This document shows positions 43,426 to 52,648 of a stretch of DNA of 64,000 nt, piece by piece. A program made the position numbers and the translations under genes. The stretch lies in contig NZ_SLWB01000008.1 in NCBI RefSeq assembly GCF_004340205.1, forward strand, positions 1-64,000, given 5' to 3'. This DNA is from Acetobacteroides hydrogenigenes (GTDB taxonomy: Bacteria > Bacteroidota > Bacteroidia > Bacteroidales > ZOR0009). The notes below the pieces were generated by a model. That model was not told the DNA's origin. It did not search any database and was given only the letters and a program-made list of their open reading frames with translations. Numbering within the stretch: the first letter of the stretch is position 1; every line of letters starts with the position of its first letter.

Positions 43426-45867
43426 TTAGAACCTCAACGCCAAACGGCACCAGTAGTTACGGGTTGCCTGAGGGAACAGACCATCCTCGATATACTCTGA
43501 GTTGTCCTGAAACTCGGCCCTGTAAATCCAAGCATTGGCGATATACTTCTCGTTGAAGAGGTTGTTTACGCCTACCTGCAAGATAATATTCTTAAGTCCA
43601 ACGATCGAAAAATCGTATCCTGCACGTAAACTGTTTACAAGGTAAGCGTTCAACTTTCTTTTCTCGCTCTGCGAGTTGTCGTAGTACTGCTCGCCTACGT
43701 ACTTGGTGGTTAAATCAACCCGAAAGCCCTTTAGCGGCTCGAAGGTAAACATGCTCGATCCAATTACATTTGGAGAGAACGAGATGCTGGTTGTTCCTAG
43801 GTTGTACTCATTCATCTTTACGAAATTCCAATCGTTTTGGTTGTCGTACAGCTCCACCGAGTAGGTAAAGTTCTTAATCTTGTTCTGGCTCAGCGTTAGG
43901 TTTCCCTCCCACTTTAGGTTATCAAGAATCTTAACTGCAGCCATAAGTTCCACACCCGTACGGTAGCTCTTTGGAGCATTCTCGCGAATTGGGTAGCCTA
44001 CATTGTTAAGCTTTCCGGTAAGCACAAGCTGATCCTTATACTGCATGTAGTAGAGGTTTGCTCCGAGGCTTAGCCCACTACCTGCATACTTATAGCCCAG
44101 CTCATAGTCGATCAAACGCTCGGGGGTTAAACCCTTATCCGACTTAATACCATCGGTATAGTCGCTGCGGGTAGGCTCGCGATGGGCAACCGACACCGAT
44201 GCAAAAAGGCTATTCTGATCGTTGAGGGTGTAGTATGCACCAAACTTAGGATTCCAGAAGTCGAAGCGGTGATTCTGCGAAATATTGGTCATGTCATCGT
44301 CTAAGCCCTTCATTCTATAGTTCACGTAGCGGTACTGAACATCGCCAAAGAAGCTGAGCTGGCTTGTAGCCTGCCAGGTTGCCTTCAGGTAGGTGTTGGC
44401 ATCATCCTTAGTAGACTTGCTACGGTACCACTCGTAGTCGGCAGGAATACCATGGTTGAACTCCGCCCACTTAATCTTCCCAAAGTGATCGTTGGTAAAG
44501 CGGCTTACCGAGCCACCAAGCGTAAAGCATAGCGATTCTACCGGAGCATATACAAACGAGTAGGTCGATCCGACGTTGTCGTTGTCCAGCCACTTCTGCA
44601 CGATGAAGTCGCTCTTCTTGCGGAGCACGTTATCTACCGTAATGGTTGGCAAACCGTACTTCGAGAACTTGGCATCATCCTTATAGTTGTCGTAGTACCC
44701 CTCGCCGTGGGTAAAGAAGAAGCCAAGGTTGAGCGTCATCTTTTCGGTTAGCTTGTTGGTATAGTTTACCAAATAGTGCGTCTGCTTGTAGTTATCGGTT
44801 TGGTTATCGTATATGCGGCGAACGCCCTTGCTATCGTAGTAGATACCCTCGGGGTTGTAGGTACGGTTGGTGTCGATAACGCTGCTGGGCACGCCAGTCC
44901 AGCTGATACCGGTATGCTCCTCACCATAAATCACGCTTGCCTTCAGGGTACTTCTATCGCCATAGTAGGTACCCGAAACCTGTGCCGACTTGTGATCGGA
45001 GGTAGCCCTATCCATGTAGCCATCGCTCTTGGCGCGCGAGATGCGCGCATCGAAGCTGAAACGGTTGTTGATGATGCCTGTTCCAAGCAGGGCATTGCTT
45101 CGCCACGAGCTATACGATCCCAAATAGTTGTTAAGCTCAGCATAAGGCTCGCTGCTTAGCGCCCCGGTTTGGAAGTTAACCGTTGCACCAAAGGCTCCCG
45201 ATCCATTGGTAGATGTTCCCACGCCGCGCTGTATCTGCACGCTGCTGGCCGACGAGGTAATGTCGGGCATGTTTACGAAGAAGACCTGCTGCGACTCGGG
45301 GTCGTTAATAGGGAAACCATCTACGGTGATGTTGATGCGCGAAGCATCGGTACCGCGGATGCTGAAGGCGGTGTTGCCAATGCCGATACCGCTCTCGGTG
45401 GTGGCCACGAACGATGGCGTTAGCTCGAAGATCTGCGCCACATCGCCCCCAGTGTTCTGCTTCTTGATTTCGTATGCCTTAAGATCGGTAAAGGCCATTG
45501 GGGTACGCTTCGATGCGCGGATGGCCGATACCACCACCTCGCTGCCCAGCACGCTTTGGGCTTCGAGCGTAATGTTTAGCGTTACGTTATCCTTAACATC
45601 AACCTTTACCTCCTTGGTCTTATAGCCGATATAGCTTGCCCTTAAGGTGTACGCCCCGTCGCGGATACCCGTTAACCTGTAAAAACCCTTTTCGTTGGTG
45701 GTAGTTCCCCTACCCGACCCAACAAGGGTGATGGTTGAACCTACAAGCGGAGCCCCATCGACTCCCTGAACGGTTCCAGAAATAGTTTTTCCTCCTCCGC
45801 CGTTAGCCCACGAGAATAGGGCGCTAACCACAAAGAGCACTACTAAAAACACGCTTAGCTTGCGCAT
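43426..45867 (-). CDS. TonB-dependent receptor, likely thiamine uptake
   Basis: 813 residues. Signal peptide to about 21, carboxypeptidase-regulatory-like domain (about 27-113, ISGTVQGVDGAPLVGSTITL), plug (VVVSAIRASKRTPMAFTDL, IRGTDASRINITVDGFPIND, IQRGVGTSTNGSGAFGATVNF) and a full barrel ending WCRLALRF. The gene is preceded by a TPP riboswitch with its own promoter and followed by pnuT and thiN. Substrate assignment to thiamine rests on this context, not on binding residues. Confidence 0.92.
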   Translation of the reverse strand: MRKLSVFLVVLFVVSALFSWANGGGGKTISGTVQGVDGAPLVGSTITLVGSGRGTTTNEKGFYRLTGIRDGAYTLRASYIGYKTKEVKVDVKDNVTLNITLEAQSVLGSEVVVSAIRASKRTPMAFTDLKAYEIKKQNTGGDVAQIFELTPSFVATTESGIGIGNTAFSIRGTDASRINITVDGFPINDPESQQVFFVNMPDITSSASSVQIQRGVGTSTNGSGAFGATVNFQTGALSSEPYAELNNYLGSYSSWRSNALLGTGIINNRFSFDARISRAKSDGYMDRATSDHKSAQVSGTYYGDRSTLKASVIYGEEHTGISWTGVPSSVIDTNRTYNPEGIYYDSKGVRRIYDNQTDNYKQTHYLVNYTNKLTEKMTLNLGFFFTHGEGYYDNYKDDAKFSKYGLPTITVDNVLRKKSDFIVQKWLDNDNVGSTYSFVYAPVESLCFTLGGSVSRFTNDHFGKIKWAEFNHGIPADYEWYRSKSTKDDANTYLKATWQATSQLSFFGDVQYRYVNYRMKGLDDDMTNISQNHRFDFWNPKFGAYYTLNDQNSLFASVSVAHREPTRSDYTDGIKSDKGLTPERLIDYELGYKYAGSGLSLGANLYYMQYKDQLVLTGKLNNVGYPIRENAPKSYRTGVELMAAVKILDNLKWEGNLTLSQNKIKNFTYSVELYDNQNDWNFVKMNEYNLGTTSISFSPNVIGSSMFTFEPLKGFRVDLTTKYVGEQYYDNSQSEKRKLNAYLVNSLRAGYDFSIVGLKNIILQVGVNNLFNEKYIANAWIYRAEFQDNSEYIEDGLFPQATRNYWCRLALRF

Positions 45868-45961
45868 GACTGAATCTTTTAATAATTAAACATTGGGCGC
45901 TAGTGAGACGCCAATACCAAAAATTAAAAGGGGGAAATGTTTTAACAAGAAATCGCTTTAC

Positions 45962-46031
45962 TCCCTACGCCAGCACTACCTGGATCAGGTTAAAGGGTAT
46001 AATCTCAGCCCGTACTATTAGGGCACCCCCG
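45962..46031 (-). ncRNA. TPP (THI-box) riboswitch
   Basis: On the minus strand the conserved elements appear in order: GGGGTGCCC (P2 side, about 46029-46020), CTGAGA (46008-46003), ACCC (45998-45995), CCTGATCC (45989-45982) and GGCGTAGGGA (45971-45962). It lies 95 bases upstream of the TonB receptor ATG and just downstream of a -7 box at 46049-46042. It should switch off the thiamine uptake operon when thiamine pyrophosphate is abundant. The expression platform was not resolved by eye. Confidence 0.95.
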
Positions 46032-46041
46032 TTAGACGTGG

Positions 46042-46049
46042 CAAAGATA
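46042..46049 (-). promoter_or_regulatory. -7 box TATCTTTG of the thiamine operon
   Basis: Exact TAnnTTTG match on the minus strand. It places the transcription start just before the riboswitch aptamer, so the whole aptamer is transcribed. Confidence 0.65.
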
Positions 46050-46203
46050 AAGCAAAAAAAATGGGAAATTGGGGCTTTTTTGAAAAATTCTTCGTCATCC
46101 AACGCGGAGGCGCTAAGGTACAGAGCCCACTGAATTCTCTTTTTCCTATAAATGATGATAGTTTAACCTATCAACGACGATAGTCAACCTATCGGGAATA
46201 GCA

Positions 46204-46231
46204 GTAGGGGCGCAGCATTTTGCGCCCCTAC
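46204..46231. repeat. GTAGGGGCGCA palindrome
   Basis: GTAGGGGCGCA (46204-46214) pairs with TGCGCCCCTAC (46221-46231) around a 6-base loop, in the gap between the riboswitch promoter and the 3' end of the GT39 gene. It could end the minus-strand GT39 transcript only weakly, since no T-run follows. The remaining sequence of this 389-base gap (45868-46256), apart from the riboswitch, shows no gene. Confidence 0.6.
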
Positions 46232-46256
46232 CTAACCTATTATTCGAATAGCTGAT

Positions 46257-47807
46257 CTAAAATATATCAAACGTCTTGATACGCCTATCCGCCATTGCGT
46301 AAAACGCCTGCGTAAACTGGGCATTGGCGCCAGTCAGCAGGTAGATGCCGGTTCCCTTCTCGCGCGCAAACCTACTATCAACCTCTCCAACACACTTCAC
46401 CTCCCGAAACATCGCGGCCACCTCCGCACTTGGCTGATTCCCCACCAAAACAATGTTTTTTATGGTATCAAGGCGTGGCAGCCAGAAGATGTAGTCGGCA
46501 TTAAAGGCGTAGGCCTCTGCCATCGCACCCCTATTGTAGTAGTTTAGCGCACCAGTTTGCCCGTAGTTGTCGCAAAAGACAAGGGTATTCCGCCTCTCCC
46601 CTTCGGGAATCATCCGGTAGGCCTTTAGCGACTTATCGGCCATCTCGCGCCAACCAACCATATCGGCAAAATCTTGGGGCAGCTCATGGTTCTTGCCATC
46701 CTCCCAGCGGAGCATGCCCATCTTTTCGAAGGCTGTCGGATTTTGGGATATCGCCAATGGTGTTGATATAGGATAGATAAGTTCAGCGGTCAAAATAAAA
46801 ACAGCAAGATTGCAGCCAGCCAGCAATGGGATAACAATCCGATTCCATTTTAGCGATAGGATACGCTCCAGATAAACGCTGCCGAAAGCCAGCAGCACCG
46901 GATACAATCCAACGGCGTAGTACCCTTTTGCTTTTAGGATGGCATAGAGCGAGAGAATCACAACAATGCTAATCCCAACAAACCGATACGGCTTAAATGG
47001 CTTAAAGCAGGCAAACGCAACCAACCCAGCAACCGCCAAAGCCAACGAGCCAGACAGGTACATCAGCTGCTCCTTTAAAAAACTCAAGGACGAGTTATTG
47101 TCGAGTTGGGTAGATTTCAGCGCCTTCATATGCTCGACGGCGGGGAAATGATGGGCAACCTGCCAAAGAATGTTGGGCAGCAAAAGAACCACCAGGAGCC
47201 CAATAGCCTTCCATACCGAAGCGCCTACCAACAACCTTCGCTGTTCGGTTAGCAGAATGGCAACAGCTAGCCCAAAAAGCAGGAATACGAGGGTGTACTT
47301 ATTGTAAATCCCCAGTGCAATAACGGCTGATAGGCCGTAAATCCACTTCGACTTATCGGTTTTAACGTACTTAATAAGAAAATAGAAGGCCATTGTCCAT
47401 GCCAAAATATCGAAAGCATTAGGCTGGAACAGGATATTCAGCCGTACCAAAACCGAGAAGAGTATGGCGCATCCCGCAAGAATCCGCGACAATAGGCTTC
47501 CGCCTATCGCCTCAACAATAAGCCAGGTAAAGACGATGGTTAGCGCACCAAAGAGCGATGGAACGAAGCGCACCCAAAACAGGCCTCCGCCAAACAAGTA
47601 AATAATGGAAGAAAACAACGACGTAAGCGGGGGAACGCAGATAAACCCAAAATCGAGGTGCTTGGCTTGATCGAGGTACAAGAACTCATCGCGATGTAGC
47701 TCGTAAACCTGATTAACCAGCGTAAATTGCAGAACAAACTTTATCGAAACCAGCAGCAGCAATATCCAGTATTGACTAGTAAAGTTCTTGATCTTTGATG
47801 AAATCAT
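46257..47807 (-). CDS. GT39/ArnT-like membrane glycosyltransferase
   Basis: 516 residues with about ten transmembrane helices and the early extracytoplasmic motif YELHRDEFLYLDQAKHLDFG, where the acidic residues of the PMT/ArnT family sit, followed by VPPLTSLFSSI. The C-terminal third is soluble and periplasmic (LVFCDNYGQTGALNYYNRG). Family members transfer a sugar from a polyprenyl-phosphate carrier to protein or lipid A. The acceptor is unknown, and no arn genes are nearby. Monocistronic. Confidence 0.88.
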   Translation of the reverse strand: MISSKIKNFTSQYWILLLLVSIKFVLQFTLVNQVYELHRDEFLYLDQAKHLDFGFICVPPLTSLFSSIIYLFGGGLFWVRFVPSLFGALTIVFTWLIVEAIGGSLLSRILAGCAILFSVLVRLNILFQPNAFDILAWTMAFYFLIKYVKTDKSKWIYGLSAVIALGIYNKYTLVFLLFGLAVAILLTEQRRLLVGASVWKAIGLLVVLLLPNILWQVAHHFPAVEHMKALKSTQLDNNSSLSFLKEQLMYLSGSLALAVAGLVAFACFKPFKPYRFVGISIVVILSLYAILKAKGYYAVGLYPVLLAFGSVYLERILSLKWNRIVIPLLAGCNLAVFILTAELIYPISTPLAISQNPTAFEKMGMLRWEDGKNHELPQDFADMVGWREMADKSLKAYRMIPEGERRNTLVFCDNYGQTGALNYYNRGAMAEAYAFNADYIFWLPRLDTIKNIVLVGNQPSAEVAAMFREVKCVGEVDSRFAREKGTGIYLLTGANAQFTQAFYAMADRRIKTFDIF

Positions 47808-47871
47808 TTTAGTACATATTTTTTGCGCTATGACGATCTAATAGTGCAATAAGTTACAGCCTATAAAAATA

Positions 47872-47911
47872 AAAAGAAGGGATAAACTGTAGTCTATTCC
47901 TTCTTTATAAA
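47872..47911 (-). terminator. Probable terminator of the thioredoxin gene
   Basis: On the minus strand AAAGAAGG..ATA pairs with TAT.CCTTCTTT with an internal mismatch, followed by T-rich sequence. Confidence 0.6.
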
Positions 47912-47928
47912 ATGCAATACAAGACCTA

Positions 47929-48282
47929 TCACACCCCTAGGACCTCTTTAAAGGCATCAATAAAGGCATGCTTGGGTAGCGCTCCTGCTGCCATTTGAGG
48001 TTCTCCATCGGCAGGAATAAAGAGAAGGCTCGGCACGCTACGAATACCGAAAGCCGCTGAGAGCTCCATTTCGGCATCAGTATCCACCTTATAGAAGTCG
48101 ATCTTGCCCTGATAATCCTTCGATAGTTCTTCGAGCACGGGTGCAACCGCCTTGCATGGACCGCACCAGGTAGCGTAAAAGTCGATAATGGCAGGCTTTG
48201 TGCCCTTGTATTTCCAGTTCTTTTCGGTTGCGTAGTCAAAAATCTTTTCCTTGAAAGATTGCGTTGTTAAAACTTCTACCAT
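47929..48282 (-). CDS. trxA: Thioredoxin
   Basis: 117 residues. The active site is [21 protein letters not shown] with the canonical CGPC, followed by [26 protein letters not shown] with the cis-proline. No signal peptide, so a cytoplasmic disulphide reductase. Divergent from the CCA-adding enzyme gene. Confidence 0.95.
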   Translation of the reverse strand: MVEVLTTQSFKEKIFDYATEKNWKYKGTKPAIIDFYATWCGPCKAVAPVLEELSKDYQGKIDFYKVDTDAEMELSAAFGIRSVPSLLFIPADGEPQMAAGALPKHAFIDAFKEVLGV

Positions 48283-48380
48283 AATAAACGTTTTAGAATA
48301 GTACCTTTGCAGCCCCGATGGGGCTTTTCTCCATCAAACATATACGCCATTGTTTTGTTCGATACTAGCTGTAATTGGCG

Positions 48381-48388
48381 TATTTTTG
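48381..48388 (+). promoter_or_regulatory. -7 box TATTTTTG for cca
   Basis: Exact TAnnTTTG match 26 bases upstream of the ATG at 48415. It excludes the earlier in-frame start at 48307. Another match, TACCTTTG, lies at 48302-48309. Confidence 0.5.
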
Positions 48389-48414
48389 CAACGACAAATA
48401 GGATTATCAGACTA

Positions 48415-49848
48415 ATGCGCAAATATTTCAAACACCCCATTTTTAAGCTTATTGCAGAAGTAGTAGAAGAGCTACAGGTGGAAGCCTATGTAATTGGCGG
48501 CTTTGTACGCGATCGGCTACTGCACCGCGAGTCGAAGGATATCGATATTGTGGTGGTAGGTAGCGGCATCGAGCTGGCCGAACGGGTAGCCCTACGCCTA
48601 GGCCATCGGGCAAAGGTGAGCGTCTTCAAGAACTTTGGGACGGCCATGGTAAAGTATAAAAATCTAGAACTCGAGTTTGTTGGGGCCCGCAAGGAAAGCT
48701 ACCGCAGCGATTCGCGCAAGCCTATTGTCGAAAACGGTACACTTGAGGATGATCAAAAGCGCCGCGACTTTACCATCAACGCCCTAGCGATGGGACTTAA
48801 CCAACATAACTACGGTGAGCTGGTAGATCCGTTCAACGGCGTAGAGGACCTAGAGAACTACATCATCCGCACACCACTTGATCCCGACACCACTTTCTCG
48901 GACGATCCGCTGCGCATGATCCGCGCCATCCGCTTTGCCACGCAGCTGGGCTTTACCATCGAGCCTGAAACACTCGAATCGATTGCACGGAACCGCGAAC
49001 GCATCGCCATTGTATCGAAGGAGCGCATCAATGACGAGCTGAATAAGATCTTGCTCTCCCCCATTCCATCCATAGGCTTTCTGCTGTTCGACGAAACGGG
49101 ACTGCTGGAGTTCATCTTCCCGCAGCTGCACAAGCTGAAGGGGGTGGAACAGGTTGGCAACCGGGCCCACAAGGACAACTTCTACCATACGCTAAAGGTG
49201 CTCGACAACATCGCCCGCAACACCGACAACCTTTGGCTGCGCTGGGCGGCGCTCCTGCACGATATTGCCAAGCCTGCCACCAAGGCGTACAACCCGCAGC
49301 AGGGTTGGACCTTCCACGGACACGAGTTTCTTGGAGCAAAAATGGTCCCCAACATCTTTAAGGCAATGAAGATGCCACTCAACGAGAAGATGAAGTACGT
49401 GCAGAAGTTGGTGCTGCTGCACCTCCGCCCCATCGTCCTCTCGCAGGAGATTGTTACCGATTCGGCCGTACGCCGCCTCCTATTCGATGCCGGCGACGAT
49501 ATCGACGATTTGATGACCCTCTGCGAGGCCGACATCACCTCAGCCAACGACAAGATCGTGGAAAAGCACCTGAAAAACTTTCAGATGGTTCGCCAGAAGC
49601 TGAAGGAGATCGAGGAGAAGGATGCAGTCCGCAACTTCCAACCGCCGGTTACAGGCGAGATGATAATGGAGACCTTCGGGCTGACCCCCTGCAAGGCCGT
49701 TGGCGACCTAAAGACCATCCTCAAGGACGCCATTCTCGACGGCATAATCCACAATAGCTACGAGGAGGCCTACGCCCTGATGCTCGAAAAGGGCAAGGAG
49801 ATGGGGCTGACACCTGTGAGTGAACAGGGAGTAGGGAATAGGGAGTAG
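48415..49848 (+). CDS. cca: CCA tRNA nucleotidyltransferase with HD domain
   Basis: About 477 residues. The nucleotidyltransferase core begins [26 protein letters not shown] (GGxVRD and DxD) and continues with [13 protein letters not shown] and [20 protein letters not shown]. The HD domain is present ([25 protein letters not shown]). It adds or repairs the 3' CCA of tRNAs. The last residues, including GVGNRE and the TAG stop, are encoded by a GGGAGTAG-type repeat (49826-49848), so the original C-terminus has been replaced or extended by the repeat. Confidence 0.95.
   Translation: MRKYFKHPIFKLIAEVVEELQVEAYVIGGFVRDRLLHRESKDIDIVVVGSGIELAERVALRLGHRAKVSVFKNFGTAMVKYKNLELEFVGARKESYRSDSRKPIVENGTLEDDQKRRDFTINALAMGLNQHNYGELVDPFNGVEDLENYIIRTPLDPDTTFSDDPLRMIRAIRFATQLGFTIEPETLESIARNRERIAIVSKERINDELNKILLSPIPSIGFLLFDETGLLEFIFPQLHKLKGVEQVGNRAHKDNFYHTLKVLDNIARNTDNLWLRWAALLHDIAKPATKAYNPQQGWTFHGHEFLGAKMVPNIFKAMKMPLNEKMKYVQKLVLLHLRPIVLSQEIVTDSAVRRLLFDAGDDIDDLMTLCEADITSANDKIVEKHLKNFQMVRQKLKEIEEKDAVRNFQPPVTGEMIMETFGLTPCKAVGDLKTILKDAILDGIIHNSYEEAYALMLEKGKEMGLTPVSEQGVGNRE
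49826..49848 (+). repeat. GGGAGTAG repeat overlapping the cca stop codon
   Basis: Three G3 tracts in AGGGAGTAGGGAATAGGGAG then TAG. The same phrase occurs at 52513-52628 and, inverted, at 53069-53097 around the four-helix-bundle gene. The cca stop codon is part of the repeat. Confidence 0.75.
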
Positions 49849-49897
49849 CGTGCGTGCAGTTTGTCTTGATACGTAATACGCATATCGTGATACTAAA

Positions 49898-49931
49898 AGA
49901 GGGAGCAACCCAAAAGTTGCTCCCTCTCTTT
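49898..49931. terminator. Bidirectional terminator between cca and the DUF4382 gene
   Basis: AGAGGGAGCAAC pairs with GTTGCTCCCTCT around a 6-base loop, flanked by an A-run and a T-run. Confidence 0.9.
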
Positions 49932-49950
49932 TTCGCAAATCCTTGATGGG

Positions 49951-50745
49951 TTACTGGAAAGCAACCACGCCAAGATCAAAGATATTTCCAATTGTTACGT
50001 TAGCATTCAAATCCTTTGGCTGAAACTTGTAGGTTGGAGCAACCCTTACGGTATACCCACCCTCGGCAACGCCACCAATTAGGAAGCTACCTGCCTTTGC
50101 AATTGTGGTGGCAACTGTATCGTTCTTTTGGGTAACCGAGTTCAGCTTAAGCAGGTATACGGTTGTCGAAAGCGTATCAGGAGTAACTTTTCCGGCAATT
50201 GCACCACTTGCAGCAGTACGGTAGGCTCTTAGAACTGGCTTCAACGAGTACTTGCCGTTTCCATGTTCCACTATCGACTTTGCTGCATCAAAATCAACTG
50301 TCAATACGTAGGCAAGACCAGCCTCCAGCTCGGCATGAAGGTTTAGCTTAAGACCAGACTCTGCTCCACTTGGCACCTTTAGGCTAATGGTTTCTCCATT
50401 CTTAAGTACGATGCTATTATTATGACCTAGCTTTAGCCTAATCTGGCTAATCTTTCCGGCAGCAATTTCCTCGCCTGCAAGAATGGTATCAACCCCATTA
50501 CGGAAATTCAACAGGTTGTAAACGCCTGTTCTTTTCAAAGGAAGCGACTTCCAACCGCCATCGGTTCCATTCACATTATACTCTACTCCCTGAATATCTA
50601 CCAATACCTTTGCATAGTCGGCTGGCGCATCGGTTAAGCGCACCTCAAAGCGGCTGGTTGTTGTTACGTCCTTATCGGTGCATGATGCTAAACCTCCAAA
50701 TCCAACAAGCCCTGCTATCAAACCAAAAATTATATTCTTTCTCAT
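49951..50745 (-). CDS. DUF4382 lipoprotein
   Basis: 264 residues. The lipobox GLASC places the lipidated Cys at about 22. The DUF4382 domain follows (SRFEVRLTDAPADYAKVLVDIQGVEY, then LLNFRNGVDTILAGEEIAAGKISQIRLKLG) to about residue 170. A second beta-sandwich resembling a carboxypeptidase-regulatory or DUF4397-like module follows (GAIAGKVTPDTLSTTVYLL to the end). Surface or periplasmic; function unknown. Monocistronic, with the 42-bp repeat array upstream. Confidence 0.85.
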   Translation of the reverse strand: MRKNIIFGLIAGLVGFGGLASCTDKDVTTTSRFEVRLTDAPADYAKVLVDIQGVEYNVNGTDGGWKSLPLKRTGVYNLLNFRNGVDTILAGEEIAAGKISQIRLKLGHNNSIVLKNGETISLKVPSGAESGLKLNLHAELEAGLAYVLTVDFDAAKSIVEHGNGKYSLKPVLRAYRTAASGAIAGKVTPDTLSTTVYLLKLNSVTQKNDTVATTIAKAGSFLIGGVAEGGYTVRVAPTYKFQPKDLNANVTIGNIFDLGVVAFQ

Positions 50746-50825
50746 ACGCTATCCTTTTTGTGATTTAAAAACACATATAGTACAACAAAGAGCTGCATTA
50801 CCCTACCCTTGCCTTCAAAAATCTC

Positions 50826-51161
50826 GGGAACGAGCTTTCATGTTTGCGAGAAGGTTCCCGACCCCTCGGGAATGAACTTTCACATCTGCGAGAAGGTTCC
50901 CGGAACCTCGGGAATGAACTTTCACATCTGCGAGAAGGTTCCCGACCCCTCAGGAATGAGCTTTCACGTCTGCGAGGAGGTTCACGGAGCCTCGGGAATG
51001 AGCTTTCACGGTTGCGAGAGGGTTCACGGGGCCTCGGGAACGAGCTTTCACATCTGCGAGAAGGTTCCCGACCCCTCAGGAATGAGTTTTCACGTCTGCG
51101 AGGAGGTTCACGGAGCCTCGGGAATGAGCTTTCACGGTTGCGAGAAGGTTCACGGGGTGTC
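50826..51161. repeat. Tandem array of eight 42-bp units
   Basis: Units start with (G/A)GGAA(T/C)GAgCTTTCAC at 50826, 50868, 50910, 50952, 50994, 51036, 51078 and 51120. They contain GCGAGAAGGTTC and end CCCGACCCCTC or ACGGgGCCTC, two variants that partly alternate. Period 42 keeps two plus-strand frames open, giving a 14-residue pseudo-repeat; these are not annotated as genes. It fills the 484-base gap (50746-51229) between the start of the DUF4382 gene and the end of wbpA. No other feature was seen in the gap. Confidence 0.95.
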
Positions 51162-51229
51162 CTTCAATATGCATCAACTAAAAAACCAACGCTTTAGGGC
51201 GCTGGCTTTCAGTATCGGGTAGTCTCTAG

Positions 51230-52504
51230 CTACAAGCTCCAGTAGGTAAAGGTCTCCCTCATCTCGCGGAAGATGCCCTTTACGTCAACAAAGACGCAGC
51301 CCTCGTTGGCTATTGAGCGGAAGTAGTCGCGGTGCGATACGGCCACGATGATGGCGTCGTACCTATCGGTGATCTTACTATCGGCAAGGTGGAAGCCGTA
51401 CTCGTGGTGCACCTCGTCCGACGAGGCGTAGGGGTCAACCACATCAATCTGATGGATGCCGTACGACTTGAGCTCGTTGTAGATGTCCACCACCTTCGAG
51501 TTGCGGATGTCGGCCACATCCTCCTTAAAGGTAACGCCCATGATCAGGATCTTGGCCTTCTTCACCTCCTTGTCGGCGGCAATCACCTTCTTCACCACCT
51601 GCTTGGCGATGTACCCGCCCATCGAGTCGTTGATGAAGCGGCCCGAGTTGATGATCTGCGCGTGGTAGCCCAGCGCCTTGGCCTTGTACGATAGGTAGTA
51701 GGGGTCTACGCCGATGCAGTGACCGCCCACTAGCCCAGGGAAGAACTTCAGGAAGTTCCACTTCGTACCGGCCGCCTCCAGCACCTCGTAGGTGTTGATG
51801 CCCATACGGCTAAAGATGATGGAAAGCTCGTTCATGAAGGCGATGTTGATGTCGCGCTGGGTATTCTCGATGATCTTGGCGGCCTCGGCCACCTTGATGC
51901 ACGATGCACGGTGTACGCCCGGCTTGATGACGATCTCGTAGGTCTTGGCAATCTCCTCGGCCGATTCGGCATCGCCACCCGAGGTAATCTTTACCACGCT
52001 GGTAAGCGTATGCACCTTGTCGCCGGGGTTGATGCGCTCGGGCGAGAAGCCCACCTTAAAGTCTTGGTTAAACTTTAGGCCCGACAGCTTTTCGAGCAGC
52101 GGGATGCAGTCCTCCTCGGTGCAGCCAGGGTATACGGTCGACTCGTACACCACGTAGTCGCCCTTCTTCAGCACCTGCCCAATGGTGCGAGTTGCGCCCA
52201 AGAGCGGCTTCAGGTCAGGGAGATTATGGTCGTCGATGGGAGTTGGCACAGCCACAATATAGAAGTTGACCTTTCTTAGCTCCTCGATATCCGAGGTGAA
52301 AAGAATATCAACACCCTCAAAGGCCTCGTGCTCGAGCTCCTTGCTAGGGTCAATGCCCTGGCGCATCAGCTCCACACGTGCCTCGTTGATGTCGAAACCA
52401 ACCACCTTAAGCTTGCGGGCAAACTCTAGCGCAATAGGCAACCCCACGTAACCCAATCCGATTACGCCTAGCGTTGCCTTCTTATTTATTAGTTCTTCGT
52501 ACAT
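51230..52504 (-). CDS. wbpA: UDP-N-acetyl-D-glucosamine 6-dehydrogenase
   Basis: 424 residues of the UDP-glucose/GDP-mannose dehydrogenase family. NAD loop GVIGLGYVGLPIALEFA; VVYESTVYPGCTEEDC; the catalytic Cys in FFPGLVGGHCIGVDPYYLSYKA; C-terminal domain ILIMGVTFKEDVADIRNSKV. It oxidises UDP-GlcNAc to UDP-GlcNAcA, step one of UDP-2,3-diacetamido-glucuronate synthesis. The other enzymes (wbpE, wbpD, wbpB) lie upstream on the same strand, which supports this substrate over UDP-ManNAc. Confidence 0.9.
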   Translation of the reverse strand: MYEELINKKATLGVIGLGYVGLPIALEFARKLKVVGFDINEARVELMRQGIDPSKELEHEAFEGVDILFTSDIEELRKVNFYIVAVPTPIDDHNLPDLKPLLGATRTIGQVLKKGDYVVYESTVYPGCTEEDCIPLLEKLSGLKFNQDFKVGFSPERINPGDKVHTLTSVVKITSGGDAESAEEIAKTYEIVIKPGVHRASCIKVAEAAKIIENTQRDINIAFMNELSIIFSRMGINTYEVLEAAGTKWNFLKFFPGLVGGHCIGVDPYYLSYKAKALGYHAQIINSGRFINDSMGGYIAKQVVKKVIAADKEVKKAKILIMGVTFKEDVADIRNSKVVDIYNELKSYGIHQIDVVDPYASSDEVHHEYGFHLADSKITDRYDAIIVAVSHRDYFRSIANEGCVFVDVKGIFREMRETFTYWSL

Positions 52505-52512
52505 ATTTTAGT

Positions 52513-52628
52513 GAGTAGGGAGAAGGGAGTAGGGAGTAGTGGGCTTTCGCACGCACTTACAACCAGCATCCGAGCTCCTATTTGTATTCTTTAGGGAGAA
52601 GGGAGTAGAGAGTAGTGGGCTTTCGCAC
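52513..52628 (+). repeat. G-rich repeat pair, left inverted repeat of the four-helix-bundle unit
   Basis: A 36-base phrase beginning AGGGAGAAGGGAGTAGGGAG and ending GGGCTTTCGCAC occurs at 52517-52552 and, with one change, at 52593-52628. The first copy contains GGG-N4-GGG-N4-GGG-N6-GGG (52518-52543), a canonical G-quadruplex pattern on the plus strand. The 29 bases at 52513-52541 match the reverse complement of 53069-53097 at 27 positions. Confidence 0.85.
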
Positions 52629-52648
52629 AACCAATCTCCATCCAAACT

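Noticed and set aside
50809-51222. Two plus-strand frames across the 42-bp array, giving 14-residue repeats
   Set aside because: Same reasoning; two different frames are open over the same repeats, and no start context was seen.
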